From an uncultured Prevotellaceae bacterium (GTDB lineage: Bacteria; Bacteroidota; Bacteroidia; Bacteroidales; Muribaculaceae), in the NCBI GenBank assembly GCA_900317835.1, contig ONIL01000002.1:124001-188000 (forward strand): a stretch of DNA of 64,000 nt, read 5' to 3'. Positions 8,116 through 16,364 of the stretch are shown in pieces (positions within the stretch are counted from its first letter, which is position 1; each line of letters starts with the position of its first letter). The position numbers were made by a program, and so were the translations under genes. The notes under the pieces were generated by a model that was not told the origin of the DNA, ran no database searches, and saw only the letters and a list, made by a program, of their open reading frames with translations.

Positions 8116-9129
8116 TTATGATTTCATTCGCAGGATTGACTTAATTCTCCTATACAGATTGCCGGGAATCCATGATGAACATACCTTGATAAATAATCTG
8201 TATAGCCCGGGGCACTTGAGGAACAAGCCTAAACTCCATTTCTGGAGCGTGTCGATGTCTGAATGTCTGAAATCATCTTTTACCTTCCCGATGATTTCCT
8301 TGGCCAACTTGTTCGTGTGCTCATAACTGTCAGTGCCCTTATTGTTGCATCTCGTGATTAAGATGACTTTTAGCATGCGTTCCAGGCACCAGTCTCGATA
8401 GGATTTTTCTGATTCGGGTATGTTATTGTAAGTGACATAATAAGAATTCATGCGGTCGATATAATAGTCGCTGCTGAACCCTGAGAGGGAAACATTCGTG
8501 CCATGCTGTATCCAATAGTAGAGCACTTTTTCAACCATTATAGCTTTTTGGGCTTTTAAATAGATGCGGGAGCTCCACTCCATGTCGTCGCATGCGGTGT
8601 TCGTGAAATAAATGCCAGATACCAGGTCGCGCTTATACAGCTTGTTCCACACGACATTATAGTTCATGTTTCCTAAGAACATTTCCCGCATCATGTCTTT
8701 TTGGAACACTTCTTTATGGGGCAAGGTATTGCTGACGTCTTCGGTGATCATCTGCTTGTATTCATCATTATTGACTTTTTTATATAGGATCACCGAGAAG
8801 TCATAATCTCCAGACAAGATCGCTTTGTGCAATAATTCAAGCATCATCGGGTGAATCACGTCATCATTGTCCATGAAGGCGATGTATTCACCGTTAGCGT
8901 TTTTCAGCCCATCATTTCTTGCTTCGGCTACGCCCGCATTTGACTTGTGGATAACCTTACACCTCGCATCCCTTGCGGCATAATCATCACAAATCATACT
9001 TGATTTGTCGGTTGATCCATCATCAACAAGTATCAATTCAAAATCTTGAAAAGTTGAATTAAAGATACTGTCAAGGCAAGTCGAGAGATATTTTTCGGAG
9101 TTATAAACGGGAATAATAATGGATATCAT
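8116..9129 (-). CDS. family 2 glycosyltransferase
   Basis: 337 residues, a GT-A fold enzyme that moves a sugar from a nucleotide donor to an unknown acceptor. The N-terminus ISIIIPVYNSEKYLSTCLDS, the motif LILVDDGSTD and the DxD region FMDNDDVIHP are diagnostic. The C-terminal third is variable and has a basic end. I start at ATG 9129 because the family begins there; the frame extends to 9171. No other glycan genes are nearby, so the polysaccharide is unknown. A promoter at 9333-9364 implies a leader of about 200 bases. Confidence 0.9.
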   Translation of the reverse strand: MISIIIPVYNSEKYLSTCLDSIFNSTFQDFELILVDDGSTDKSSMICDDYAARDARCKVIHKSNAGVAEARNDGLKNANGEYIAFMDNDDVIHPMMLELLHKAILSGDYDFSVILYKKVNNDEYKQMITEDVSNTLPHKEVFQKDMMREMFLGNMNYNVVWNKLYKRDLVSGIYFTNTACDDMEWSSRIYLKAQKAIMVEKVLYYWIQHGTNVSLSGFSSDYYIDRMNSYYVTYNNIPESEKSYRDWCLERMLKVILITRCNNKGTDSYEHTNKLAKEIIGKVKDDFRHSDIDTLQKWSLGLFLKCPGLYRLFIKVCSSWIPGNLYRRIKSILRMKS

Positions 9130-9332
9130 AGTCGGCGGTCTATTTATGTGTAAAGAAGAACATTTGAGCACAAAACATTGGCCACTAGTTCCAGTTGACC
9201 TAGTGGGGAGTGGAGAGCGGAAAATACCATGAACATTGTCTCGGTGATCATTATCAGCAATTTACCTGTTCAAGTCTTGAATACTAAACAAACGCATGAG
9301 TCAATGCGCCTGTGGATTAAACATTCAAAAAG

Positions 9333-9364
9333 CAAAGTTAAGAATAATATCTAATGTGAGCAAA
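9333..9364 (-). promoter_or_regulatory. promoter of the glycosyltransferase gene
   Basis: Minus strand: TTTG (9364-9361), 20 bases, TAACTTTG (9340-9333). Good spacing and sequence. It would leave an unusually long leader of about 200 bases. Confidence 0.6.
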
Positions 9365-9426
9365 TTTCGGCCAGAATAATAGGGGAGAAGCCCCAGCTGG
9401 ATGCTATTGAAAAAAATATATATAGT

Positions 9427-9464
9427 ACGAGAGGCATTTGTGCAATTGCACAAATGCCTCTCGT
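9427..9464. terminator. perfect 38-base palindrome after the CotH gene
   Basis: Each arm is 19 bases (ACGAGAGGCATTTGTGCAA) with no spacer. It begins 24 bases below the stop of the minus-strand CotH gene, as expected for a terminator. It shares CGAGAGGC/GCCTCTCG and the flank GTGATGAATG with 8037-8058. Confidence 0.6.
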
Positions 9465-9487
9465 GATGAATGTAAGATAGAAAGTCC

Positions 9488-11257
9488 TTACTTGTTAGAG
9501 GTCTTGTTAAAGATAATGTCGATATCGGCATTAATGTCCGAGATATTGACCTCGTGATCTTCGTTTACATCTGATCTGCCTTCTGATAGGTCTTCACCAC
9601 CCAGGATGATTTCAATCAAGGCATTGACGTCTGTGATATTTACTTCGTAGTCGCCATTCACATCACCCTTCGGGTATTCTGGGGGTGGAGGGGGCAGAAC
9701 ATCGTCATCCCTGTAGATGAACACGAACTCGTCAAGATAATTCATGCGGCGACGGATCCAGTTTTCTACCTTGTCCATCTCGGTACTCAAGTCAAGAACT
9801 TTGTTAGCCAAGTCTGAGTCACGGCTCCATCGTTGCTCTTCACGTGCAGCTGCACCGCAGTCCTCGAGTTCATTGACAGCGCTGCGGTAACGATTTACTA
9901 GGTTGTCGGTATTCAGTAATGTCTCACGCAGTTGGTAGTAACGATCCACCGTCGGGTCACGCAAAACCTTGACATCCCACATGCTGTATAAAGGAACATT
10001 GCTTACCCAGCTCATGTCTCGCTCAGGGGCGAGATTGGGCTGGCCGTTTAAATAGGGGCTGTAGCTTTGTCCAAGGGAAGCGTCCAAATCCCAAGGTGTC
10101 ATGGTCAAGCGCTGGTTGCCTTGGGTATCATAGGTGGAGTAGTAGATGTTGGCACTCTCGTTGTCAAGTGCCTGAATCGTAGCGATGAAGATGTAGTAAT
10201 CCTGCATCACGGGAACGTCAAAGTAGTAACCCAGGCTATCAACAGTCAGTTGGCGACTATTAGTGCTCTTGCTGACGCGTTTAGCAAACATTACAGCTTT
10301 GTCAAGAGCATCCCAGTTCACAAGACCGATCTCGTCGGGATCAGGATATTTCACCTCGAATCCGTCCCACTCTCTTTTGCCAGGCTTCCTGTCTAAAGGA
10401 TCGCTCATTGTGACAGTCCTTGACCACTCGAATGCATTCCAGAGAGCGCCGTGGACCACGCCGTTTTCCTCGTCATAGCGTTTGAGCTTCAATTGCTTGC
10501 GGTCAATGGGCTCGCACATGTTGTAGATGCCGACATACTCACCGTTGAGAATAACCTCTACAACTTGGCCGCGAGAACCGTTATGGGCATTGGGAAGAGT
10601 GTCGGTGTACCAAGGACGACGTGACATATCGAGCCAGAGGTCAGTGTTCACGCGGTTGCGGATACGCAGAAAATCTGACTGCCCTGCATCCAAAATCCAG
10701 CAGTTGTCGTTGCGCAGACCAAAGAAACGGTGATTCTCCTTAGTGCTGTCTTCGGGATTGACAAACTTGATGCGGTAATTGCGCTTGTTTTTGGAGTTGG
10801 AGTTGGTTGTGCTGCCACGCCATTTCAGCCTTGCCGTCAGTGGCTCAGCGAATGCCGAATCCGGTTCGTTAACCGTCACTATGCCATATTGATACTCTTT
10901 GCCAAACTCTCCATTCAGTTCCACGACAGGCAACCAAGTGAAGGTGATGTCGCCCGTAATGTCGGCGTTGTCAACATGGGCAGTAACAGCGTAGTTCTTG
11001 CCGCCTTCGATTCCAACAAACGTGAATGTGCTGCCACTGGCAACAGCCGTGCCATCGATGGTGAACCCGGTCACGGTGTTATCATAGGTAATGACAGCAG
11101 TGAAGTTGTTGCCGAAGAGACTTTGTGGTACACTGCACAGCCAGATGCTGTCGCGGCTGTCATATACAGCACGGTGTCCACCGATATTCAATGACTGTCC
11201 CCAAGATAATAAACCTGTGAGCATCAGTGTGAATACCAAAAGTAATTTATTTCCCAT
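9488..11257 (-). CDS. secreted CotH-family protein with C-terminal dockerin
   Basis: 589 residues. The signal peptide is residues 1-20 (ending SWGQS). A beta-rich N-terminal domain is followed by a CotH kinase-like domain from about residue 140 (RLKWRGSTTN, YRIKFVNPEDS, VVEVILNGEYVGIYNMCEPIDR, MTPWDLDASLG). CotH proteins are atypical kinases, known from Bacillus spore-coat protein phosphorylation, and related proteins are widespread as secreted proteins in Bacteroidetes. After a PPPPPEY linker, the last 60 residues form a duplicated dockerin (GDVNGDYEVNITDV and SDVNEDHEVNISDI). A second dockerin-bearing CotH protein lies at 39443-41413. The substrate is unknown. Confidence 0.88.
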   Translation of the reverse strand: MGNKLLLVFTLMLTGLLSWGQSLNIGGHRAVYDSRDSIWLCSVPQSLFGNNFTAVITYDNTVTGFTIDGTAVASGSTFTFVGIEGGKNYAVTAHVDNADITGDITFTWLPVVELNGEFGKEYQYGIVTVNEPDSAFAEPLTARLKWRGSTTNSNSKNKRNYRIKFVNPEDSTKENHRFFGLRNDNCWILDAGQSDFLRIRNRVNTDLWLDMSRRPWYTDTLPNAHNGSRGQVVEVILNGEYVGIYNMCEPIDRKQLKLKRYDEENGVVHGALWNAFEWSRTVTMSDPLDRKPGKREWDGFEVKYPDPDEIGLVNWDALDKAVMFAKRVSKSTNSRQLTVDSLGYYFDVPVMQDYYIFIATIQALDNESANIYYSTYDTQGNQRLTMTPWDLDASLGQSYSPYLNGQPNLAPERDMSWVSNVPLYSMWDVKVLRDPTVDRYYQLRETLLNTDNLVNRYRSAVNELEDCGAAAREEQRWSRDSDLANKVLDLSTEMDKVENWIRRRMNYLDEFVFIYRDDDVLPPPPPEYPKGDVNGDYEVNITDVNALIEIILGGEDLSEGRSDVNEDHEVNISDINADIDIIFNKTSNK

Positions 11258-11575
11258 GAGTTGAAAAAATAATAAAATATAATTTGATGTTAGTTAATTT
11301 GGCCGCAAAGATACTAAAAAAGTTGATAACGCATTGAAAAGGCCTTGATATTTTGATAAGAATAATGTTAAAATCAACCAAATAGGGTGTGAGATGGATG
11401 TGAATAGGTGTCGTTTGCTGGCTCTAAAATGTTGGTTCTTGCCTAATAATGATGTTGCCGTTTTTTTTAATAATAATTTCGATAGTTTTTTTGATTTTTT
11501 GTGCTCCATAAGCTAAAAATGAAGTAATTTTGCTCTCTCTTATCAACCACTCACTCAGAATACACTCGATAAGCA
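11258..11575. other. divergent intergenic region between CotH gene and nnr
   Basis: 318 AT-rich bases. A minus-strand -7 box TATCTTTG (11313-11306) faces the CotH gene, with no clear -33. A plus-strand TAATTTTG (11525-11532) with TTTG at 11498-11501 serves nnr. Homopolymer T and A tracts fill the middle. I see no gene here. Confidence 0.55.
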
Positions 11576-13096
11576 ATGAAGATATTCACAAATGATGGAT
11601 TGCGCCGGATTGGCGACCGCACTATAGAAAAGGAAAACATCGTAATGCTTGACCTCATTGAGCGTGCAGCATCAGCTGTGTCCTATGAGTTGATCTCGCG
11701 ATGGAGGACATCAAAGCGTTTTGTCATTTTTGCCGGTCCTGGCGATAATGGTGCTGATGCCCTTGCTGTGGCCCGCATGATGTATGAGCAGGGTTACCGC
11801 CCCGATGTGTACCTGTTCAATATCAAGTCGGCTCAGCTTTCGCCATGTTGCCTTGCCAATCGTGACCGCCTGCTGGCAACGGTGGGCGATGACATCAACT
11901 TTATTGAGGTCATCCAGACGTTTGATCCGCCCACGCTCGACGAGACCGACGTGGTGGTTGATGGTCTGTTTGGCAACGGTTTGCGCACGCCTCTCAAGGG
12001 TGGCTATACCGCACTGGTGCAGTACATCAACTCGAGTGGAGCCTATGTGGTTTCTATTGATATCCCGTCAGGCATGTTTGGCGAGTGGAATGTGGGTAAT
12101 GACCGCCGCAACATCATCCGTGCCGACCTCACGCTGACTTATCAGAGTAAGCGCTTGGCGTTCTACTTTGCCGAGAATGCCGAGTGTGTGGGTGAGTGCA
12201 AGGTGTTGGATATTGAACTTGACCGCGAGAGCATGGCGCGAACTCCGACCGACTTCTACCTGATTGAACGGGACGATGTCCATGAGGTGATGCGTCCCCG
12301 CAACCCGTTCATGAACAAGTATGATAACGGCACGTTGTTGTTGATTGCGGGCAGTTACGGCATGATGGGTGCGGCTGTGCTTGCGGCTCGTGGCGCTTTG
12401 CGCACTGGAGCCGGATTGGTGACCGTGCACGCTCCTCGTTGTGGGTATCAGGTCTTGCAAACAGCTGTCCCTGAGGCCTTGTTCGAACCTGACCGCAACG
12501 AGATTGTGACCTCGGCAATCGATCTGCGTCACACCTATAGCGTTGTGGCCCTCGGTCCCGGCATGGGACTCAACGACGAAACGCTTGAGGCGGTTCATCA
12601 CTTCATCATGAACTTCAGGCGTCCCTGCCTGCTTGACGCTGACGCTCTCAATTGCATAGCACGCCGTCCCATGCTGCTCAAGAGCATTCCTCCCCGTTCA
12701 ATCATCACACCTCATGCCATTGAGTTTGACCGTTTGTTCGGTGAGCACAACACCGACGAGGAGCGACTCAAGAAAGCCATTGACGTGTCAAAGCTTTATA
12801 ACATCACTATCGTGCTCAAGGGGCACTACACGATGACCGTGCGTCCTGACAGCAAGGTCTATGTCAACAGCAGTGGCAATGCCGGCATGGCAACTCCTGG
12901 CAGCGGTGATGTCTTGACAGGCGTGATTTCGGCGTTAATCGCCCAGAATTATGCGGCTGACTGGTCGGTTGTGTTGGGCGTTTATTTGCACGGACTGGCA
13001 GGAGACCTCGCTGCACAGGAACATGGCACCTATGGCATGGTGGCAAGTGATATTGTAGAGCATTTGGGCAAGGCCATCATGGAAGTCATGAAATAA
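11576..13096 (+). CDS. nnr: bifunctional NAD(P)H-hydrate repair enzyme
   Basis: 506 residues, the normal length for the fused enzyme. The N-terminal half (YjeF_N, about 1-215) epimerises damaged NAD(P)H hydrate; it shows FAGPGDNGADALAVARMM and VDGLFGNGL. The C-terminal half (about 230-500, ribokinase-like) is the ADP-dependent dehydratase; it shows LALGPGMGLN-like VALGPGMGLN, TPHAIEFDRLFG, LKGHYT and the catalytic NAGMATPGSGDVLTG. It restores cytosolic NADH and NADPH. It stands alone and is divergent from the CotH gene. A strong hairpin closes it at 13112-13159. Confidence 0.95.
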   Translation: MKIFTNDGLRRIGDRTIEKENIVMLDLIERAASAVSYELISRWRTSKRFVIFAGPGDNGADALAVARMMYEQGYRPDVYLFNIKSAQLSPCCLANRDRLLATVGDDINFIEVIQTFDPPTLDETDVVVDGLFGNGLRTPLKGGYTALVQYINSSGAYVVSIDIPSGMFGEWNVGNDRRNIIRADLTLTYQSKRLAFYFAENAECVGECKVLDIELDRESMARTPTDFYLIERDDVHEVMRPRNPFMNKYDNGTLLLIAGSYGMMGAAVLAARGALRTGAGLVTVHAPRCGYQVLQTAVPEALFEPDRNEIVTSAIDLRHTYSVVALGPGMGLNDETLEAVHHFIMNFRRPCLLDADALNCIARRPMLLKSIPPRSIITPHAIEFDRLFGEHNTDEERLKKAIDVSKLYNITIVLKGHYTMTVRPDSKVYVNSSGNAGMATPGSGDVLTGVISALIAQNYAADWSVVLGVYLHGLAGDLAAQEHGTYGMVASDIVEHLGKAIMEVMK

Positions 13097-13111
13097 TTTA
13101 AGTTCTGGAAA

Positions 13112-13159
13112 TACTGAATAACGCGCTGGAAATCAATATTTCCAGCGCGTTATTCAGTA
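13112..13159. terminator. 22-base-pair bidirectional hairpin between nnr and tRNA-Leu
   Basis: The perfect arms TACTGAATAACGCGCTGGAA+AT and their complement enclose the loop CAAT. It starts 16 bases after nnr and its right arm overlaps the last two bases of the convergent tRNA-Leu. It probably ends both transcripts, though neither side has a strong T-tract. Confidence 0.7.
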
Positions 13160-13242
13160 CCTGAAGTGGGACTTGAACCCACACGGCCGCAATGGCCAAG
13201 GGATTTTAAGTCCCTCGTGTCTACCGATTCCACCATTCAGGC
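13158..13242 (-). tRNA. tRNA-Leu (anticodon TAA)
   Basis: An 85-base class II tRNA. Acceptor GCCTGAA pairs with TTCAGGT (one G-U). The anticodon stem AGGGA/TCCCT encloses CTTAAAA, with anticodon at 13208-13206. A variable arm of GC-rich bases and the T arm GTGGG-TTCAAGT-CCCAC follow. CCA is not encoded. A -7 box TATCTTTG lies at 13268-13261. Confidence 0.95.
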
Positions 13243-13260
13243 ATGCGGTTGATTCGGGCA

Positions 13261-13268
13261 CAAAGATA
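13261..13268 (-). promoter_or_regulatory. -7 element of tRNA-Leu
   Basis: TATCTTTG on the minus strand, 18 bases before the mature 5' end. No clear -33 at standard spacing. Confidence 0.5.
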
Positions 13269-13355
13269 CAACAATTTGGCGAAATAGGCGCCTTTTGTCG
13301 GAAAAATTGTGTTCAAACCGCCGAAAGTGACTCTCTTCCCGATGCGTGGGGACTC

Positions 13356-13931
13356 TTATCGGTTATCGAGGGCTTCCTTGATCAGGTCAAAGATGCCGTC
13401 GATACTGCCCAGGCCGTTAATGGGGCGGTACTTGCCCTGCTCCTCATAGTAGGCCTTAAGGGGTGAAGTCTGGTTGTGGTATGTTTCCAGGCGCTTGCGG
13501 GCGGTATCCTCGTTGTCGTCTGAGCGTCCGCTCATCTGTCCGCGCAGCAGGATGCGCTTGATGAGTTCGTCTTCAGGGACTTCGAGGCCCACTACGGCGT
13601 CAATCTGTGTGCCACGGTCGGCGAGCAGCTGCTCGAGCGCCTCGGCTTGAGGAATGGTGCGGGGGAAACCGTCAAAGATGACGCCCTCGGTAGCTTTGTC
13701 CTTATTCTCATCAAGAACTTGAGCCAGAATGTCGATAATCAACTCGTCGGGAACGAGTTGGCCTTGGTCGATGTATCCCTTGGCAGTCTTGCCCAGTTCG
13801 GTGCCACGGCGGATGTTGTCGCGCAGCACGTCGCCAGTCGAGATGTGGAACAGTTTGTAGTGATCGATGAGTTTATCGCTTTGGGTGCCCTTACCCGATC
13901 CTGGTGCACCAAAAATGACAATGTTCAACAT
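13356..13931 (-). CDS. adk: adenylate kinase
   Basis: 191 residues. It interconverts ATP and AMP with two ADP in the cytosol. Visible are the P-loop FGAPGSGKGTQ, the AMP-binding HISTGDVLR, the FDGFPRT motif and the RGQMSGRSDDNEDTARKRL stretch. The lid is short with no zinc cysteines, so it is a short-form enzyme. It follows hpt by 43 bases on the same strand, forming a purine-nucleotide pair. Confidence 0.96.
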   Translation of the reverse strand: MLNIVIFGAPGSGKGTQSDKLIDHYKLFHISTGDVLRDNIRRGTELGKTAKGYIDQGQLVPDELIIDILAQVLDENKDKATEGVIFDGFPRTIPQAEALEQLLADRGTQIDAVVGLEVPEDELIKRILLRGQMSGRSDDNEDTARKRLETYHNQTSPLKAYYEEQGKYRPINGLGSIDGIFDLIKEALDNR

Positions 13932-13974
13932 AATCTTAAATATCTGTTTTAAAATTGTATAATGTATTGTATCA

Positions 13975-14517
13975 TTAATTCTCTTTCAAGACGTAGATGT
14001 CGGGCAGGTTGCGTGCCTGTTCGTCGATATCAAGGCCATAACCCAGGATGAACTTGCAGGGAATCTCAAAGCCCACATACTCGGGGGCTTTACCCATGGT
14101 AAGGGCCTCGGGCTTGAACAACAGCGAGACCATCTTGACCGACTTGGGGTTTCTTTTAGCAAGTTCTTTGCGCAGTTGGGCTGCGGTGACGCCGCTGTCG
14201 ATGATGTCCTCGACGATGAGCACGTCGCGACCAGTAATGTTCTCGTTCAAGCCCATGATTTCCTTGACATGTCCTGTCGATTGCATCCCTTCATAAGACT
14301 TGAAGCGGATGAACGAGATTTCGGCATCATGCAGGTTACATGCGCGGAACAAGTCAGCGGCAAAGATGAAGGATCCGTTGAGAACACACAAGAACAGGGG
14401 ATTTTCAGTGGCATAGTCGCGCTTGATTTCCTGAGCAAGGCGATATACCTGCTTAGCAATCTCTTCACGTCTGATGTAAGGCACAAACGTCAAGCCCTGA
14501 TAAGTTACTTCTTCCAT
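13975..14517 (-). CDS. hpt: hypoxanthine phosphoribosyltransferase
   Basis: 180 residues. It salvages hypoxanthine (and probably guanine) with PRPP to make IMP/GMP. The PRPP loop VLIVEDIIDSGVTA is intact. VLNGSFIFAADL and the C-terminal VGFEIPCKFILGYGLDIDEQARNLPDIYVL are typical of the bacterial enzyme. It heads the hpt-adk pair. Its -7 box is overlapped by a 23-base palindrome, which suggests a regulated promoter. Confidence 0.95.
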   Translation of the reverse strand: MEEVTYQGLTFVPYIRREEIAKQVYRLAQEIKRDYATENPLFLCVLNGSFIFAADLFRACNLHDAEISFIRFKSYEGMQSTGHVKEIMGLNENITGRDVLIVEDIIDSGVTAAQLRKELAKRNPKSVKMVSLLFKPEALTMGKAPEYVGFEIPCKFILGYGLDIDEQARNLPDIYVLKEN

Positions 14518-14537
14518 TTGCTTACAGAATTAAAACG

Positions 14538-14564
14538 CAAAGGTACTAAAAACTTTTTAGTACC
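14538..14564 (-). promoter_or_regulatory. hpt -7 element overlapped by an 11-base inverted repeat
   Basis: TACCTTTG (minus strand, 14545-14538) overlaps the palindrome GGTACTAAAAA-C-TTTTTAGTACC at 14542-14564, which covers the spacer toward -33. I see no -33 box. Either an operator site or the terminator of the upstream transporter gene could explain it. Confidence 0.5.
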
Positions 14565-14604
14565 AGCTTTCCCGCTGTCACTTTTTTATCATACAGAAAT
14601 AAAA

Positions 14605-14722
14605 GCGAGCCAGAAGCTCGCAATACTCCGACGGGTTGCCCGTCCTGGCCGCTCTGGCCGTTGCGGGCATTCTTGCCACGGGGGCGTCGTTGCCGTCGAG
14701 GTATTGCGAGGCTCCGCCTCGC
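14605..14722. repeat. large imperfect inverted repeat with nested hairpins
   Basis: Arms of 30 bases at 14605-14634 and 14693-14722 are complementary except for about six positions. Each arm also folds on itself: GCGAGC-CAGAA-GCTCGC at 14605-14621 and GCGAGGC-TCC-GCCTCGC at 14706-14722. On the minus strand the first small hairpin is followed by TTTTATTT, a good intrinsic terminator for the POT gene ending at 14735. The centre carries repeated CTGGCCG. Confidence 0.65.
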
Positions 14723-14734
14723 TGTTGGGGTAGG

Positions 14735-16276
14735 TTACTTAGCGACTTTCTCCAGACGCTTCATCATGGCGAACATGAAGATCGCTGCCACGAGGCAGAC
14801 GCCCAGGAAGACGCTCCAGCATACCCACAGGGGCACCTTACCCCACAGGGCACCGCCGACCAGTACCAACTGGTTGCCCAGGGCGGTGGAAACGAACCAT
14901 CCGCCCATCATGGCACCCTTGTACTTGGGAGGAGCCACCTTGCTGACAAACGAGATGCCCATCGGGGAGAGCAGCAGTTCACCGAAGGTGAGAATCAGAT
15001 ACACACTGATGAGCAGGTTGGGCGTAACGTCGGCCACATGCTGGCCCACGAGGTTGCCGCTGGCATCGGGTGCCTGCTGAGGCATGGGCAGTCCCACCGA
15101 GGCAAAGGCCATGACGGCATAGGCTATCGCGGCGACTACCATACCGTAGGCAATCTTGCGCGGCGCCGAAGGCTCCTTGCCTTTGCTGGCCAGATAACTG
15201 AAGATGGCCATCGAGACGGGCGTCAGTGCCACGACATAGAACGGGTTGAACTGCTGGAAAATCGGTGCGGCGATGTCGATGCTGCCGGTCGTGCGGGTGT
15301 ACTTGTAGTACAGGATGCCCAGGGCTGCCAGGATGATGGCACCCGAGATACCCTTGGCCTTGGTGGTCTTGCTTTGGAACAGCGAGAAACCGGCATAGAC
15401 GATGAAGATCACCAGCACAAGGTTCCACACGTCAAAGGCCATGCTCTCCAGGCCGCTAGACGTGTTGGCCGTAAACTCGTCGGCAAAGAAAGTGAGCGAT
15501 AAACCGTTCTGGTGGAATGCCATCCAGAAGAATACTACCACGGCAAACACAAGGCACAGGGCGATGATGCGCGCCTTGGTGTCCTCCTTGCTCAACTCGG
15601 GTTCCTTGACGGTGTTCTCCTCGGCCTTGACAGCGGCTTTCTTGCCGCCCTCACAGTGGCGGAAGGTGCTGCGGAAGGCATAATAGATAGCAATCGACAG
15701 AATCAGAGAAACGCATGCCACGGCAAACGAGAAGTGATAGGCATCATTGGAAGAGAAGCCCCAAACGGTCTCGGCATATTCCTTGATTTTTACGGCGGCA
15801 GTCGGTGCGAACAGGGCACCAATGTTAATGGCCATGTAGAAAATAGAGAAACCAGCGTCGCGCATGGCGGCATAGCGGGTGTCGTCATACAAATTGCCCA
15901 CCATCACCTGCAGGTTGCCCTTGAACAGGCCGGTACCCAAGCCAATTAGCAGTAGCGCTCCGATCATCACAATCAACGCAAAAGTGTTGCCGCCCAGAGG
16001 AACGGCCAGCAGCAGGTAGCCCAGGAACATGATGATGATACCGATGGTCACCATCTTGCCGAAGCCGAACTTGTCGGCCATCCAGCCACCGATCAACGGG
16101 AGGAAATACACCACCATCAGGAATGAACTGTAGATGGTTCCCGCAACAGCGGGCGACAGGCCATAATTGGCTCTGAGGAAGAGGGCGAACACGGCAATCA
16201 TCGTGTAGTAGCCGAAGCGTTCGCCCGTGTTGGCTAGTGCCAACGCGAAAAGTCCTTTAGGTTGTCCTTCAAACAT
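14735..16276 (-). CDS. POT family peptide:H+ symporter
   Basis: 513 residues with about 12-14 hydrophobic segments. It imports di- and tripeptides with protons across the inner membrane. Diagnostic are the N-terminal ANTGERFGYYTM (ExxER motif) and the long GTGLFKGNLQVMVGNLYDDTRYAAMRDAGFSIFYMAINIG signature region. The C-terminal half has AFHQNGLSLTFFADEF and LLSPMGISFVSKVAPPKYKG. A second POT gene lies 88 bases upstream on the same strand. They are divergent paralogs, so probably differ in peptide preference. Confidence 0.93.
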   Translation of the reverse strand: MFEGQPKGLFALALANTGERFGYYTMIAVFALFLRANYGLSPAVAGTIYSSFLMVVYFLPLIGGWMADKFGFGKMVTIGIIIMFLGYLLLAVPLGGNTFALIVMIGALLLIGLGTGLFKGNLQVMVGNLYDDTRYAAMRDAGFSIFYMAINIGALFAPTAAVKIKEYAETVWGFSSNDAYHFSFAVACVSLILSIAIYYAFRSTFRHCEGGKKAAVKAEENTVKEPELSKEDTKARIIALCLVFAVVVFFWMAFHQNGLSLTFFADEFTANTSSGLESMAFDVWNLVLVIFIVYAGFSLFQSKTTKAKGISGAIILAALGILYYKYTRTTGSIDIAAPIFQQFNPFYVVALTPVSMAIFSYLASKGKEPSAPRKIAYGMVVAAIAYAVMAFASVGLPMPQQAPDASGNLVGQHVADVTPNLLISVYLILTFGELLLSPMGISFVSKVAPPKYKGAMMGGWFVSTALGNQLVLVGGALWGKVPLWVCWSVFLGVCLVAAIFMFAMMKRLEKVAK

Positions 16277-16296
16277 ATTATTTCTCTTTTTTAACT

Positions 16297-16341
16297 AGAG
16301 AATCTAGAAAATCTAGATATTCTAGATCCTCTAGATTCTCT
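16297..16341. repeat. TCTAGA-rich inverted repeat between the two POT genes
   Basis: AGAGAATCTAGA (16297-16308) and its exact complement (16330-16341) flank two more copies of the TCTAGA-type core. It can fold into a hairpin between the tandem transporters and may attenuate or end transcription. There is no T-tract. Confidence 0.5.
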
Positions 16342-16364
16342 GGTAGATTAATATCGAGTGAAAA

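Larger units (their letters stand above)
9130..9487. other. intergenic region with long leader and palindrome
   Basis: 358 bases without a convincing gene. It holds the predicted leader (9130-9326) and promoter (9333-9364) of the glycosyltransferase, and the 38-base palindrome at 9427-9464. A 41-codon frame at 9229-9354 on the plus strand has no further support. Confidence 0.6.

Noticed and set aside
9229..9354. 41-codon frame on the plus strand, starting MNIVSVIIISNL
   Set aside because: It resembles the start of a glycosyltransferase only superficially, runs opposite to the neighbouring gene, contains its promoter, and has no support of its own.
14636..15502. 288-residue open frame antisense to the POT gene
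   Set aside because: It opens inside an intergenic inverted repeat and is antisense to a clear transporter. The composition is that of a shadow frame.
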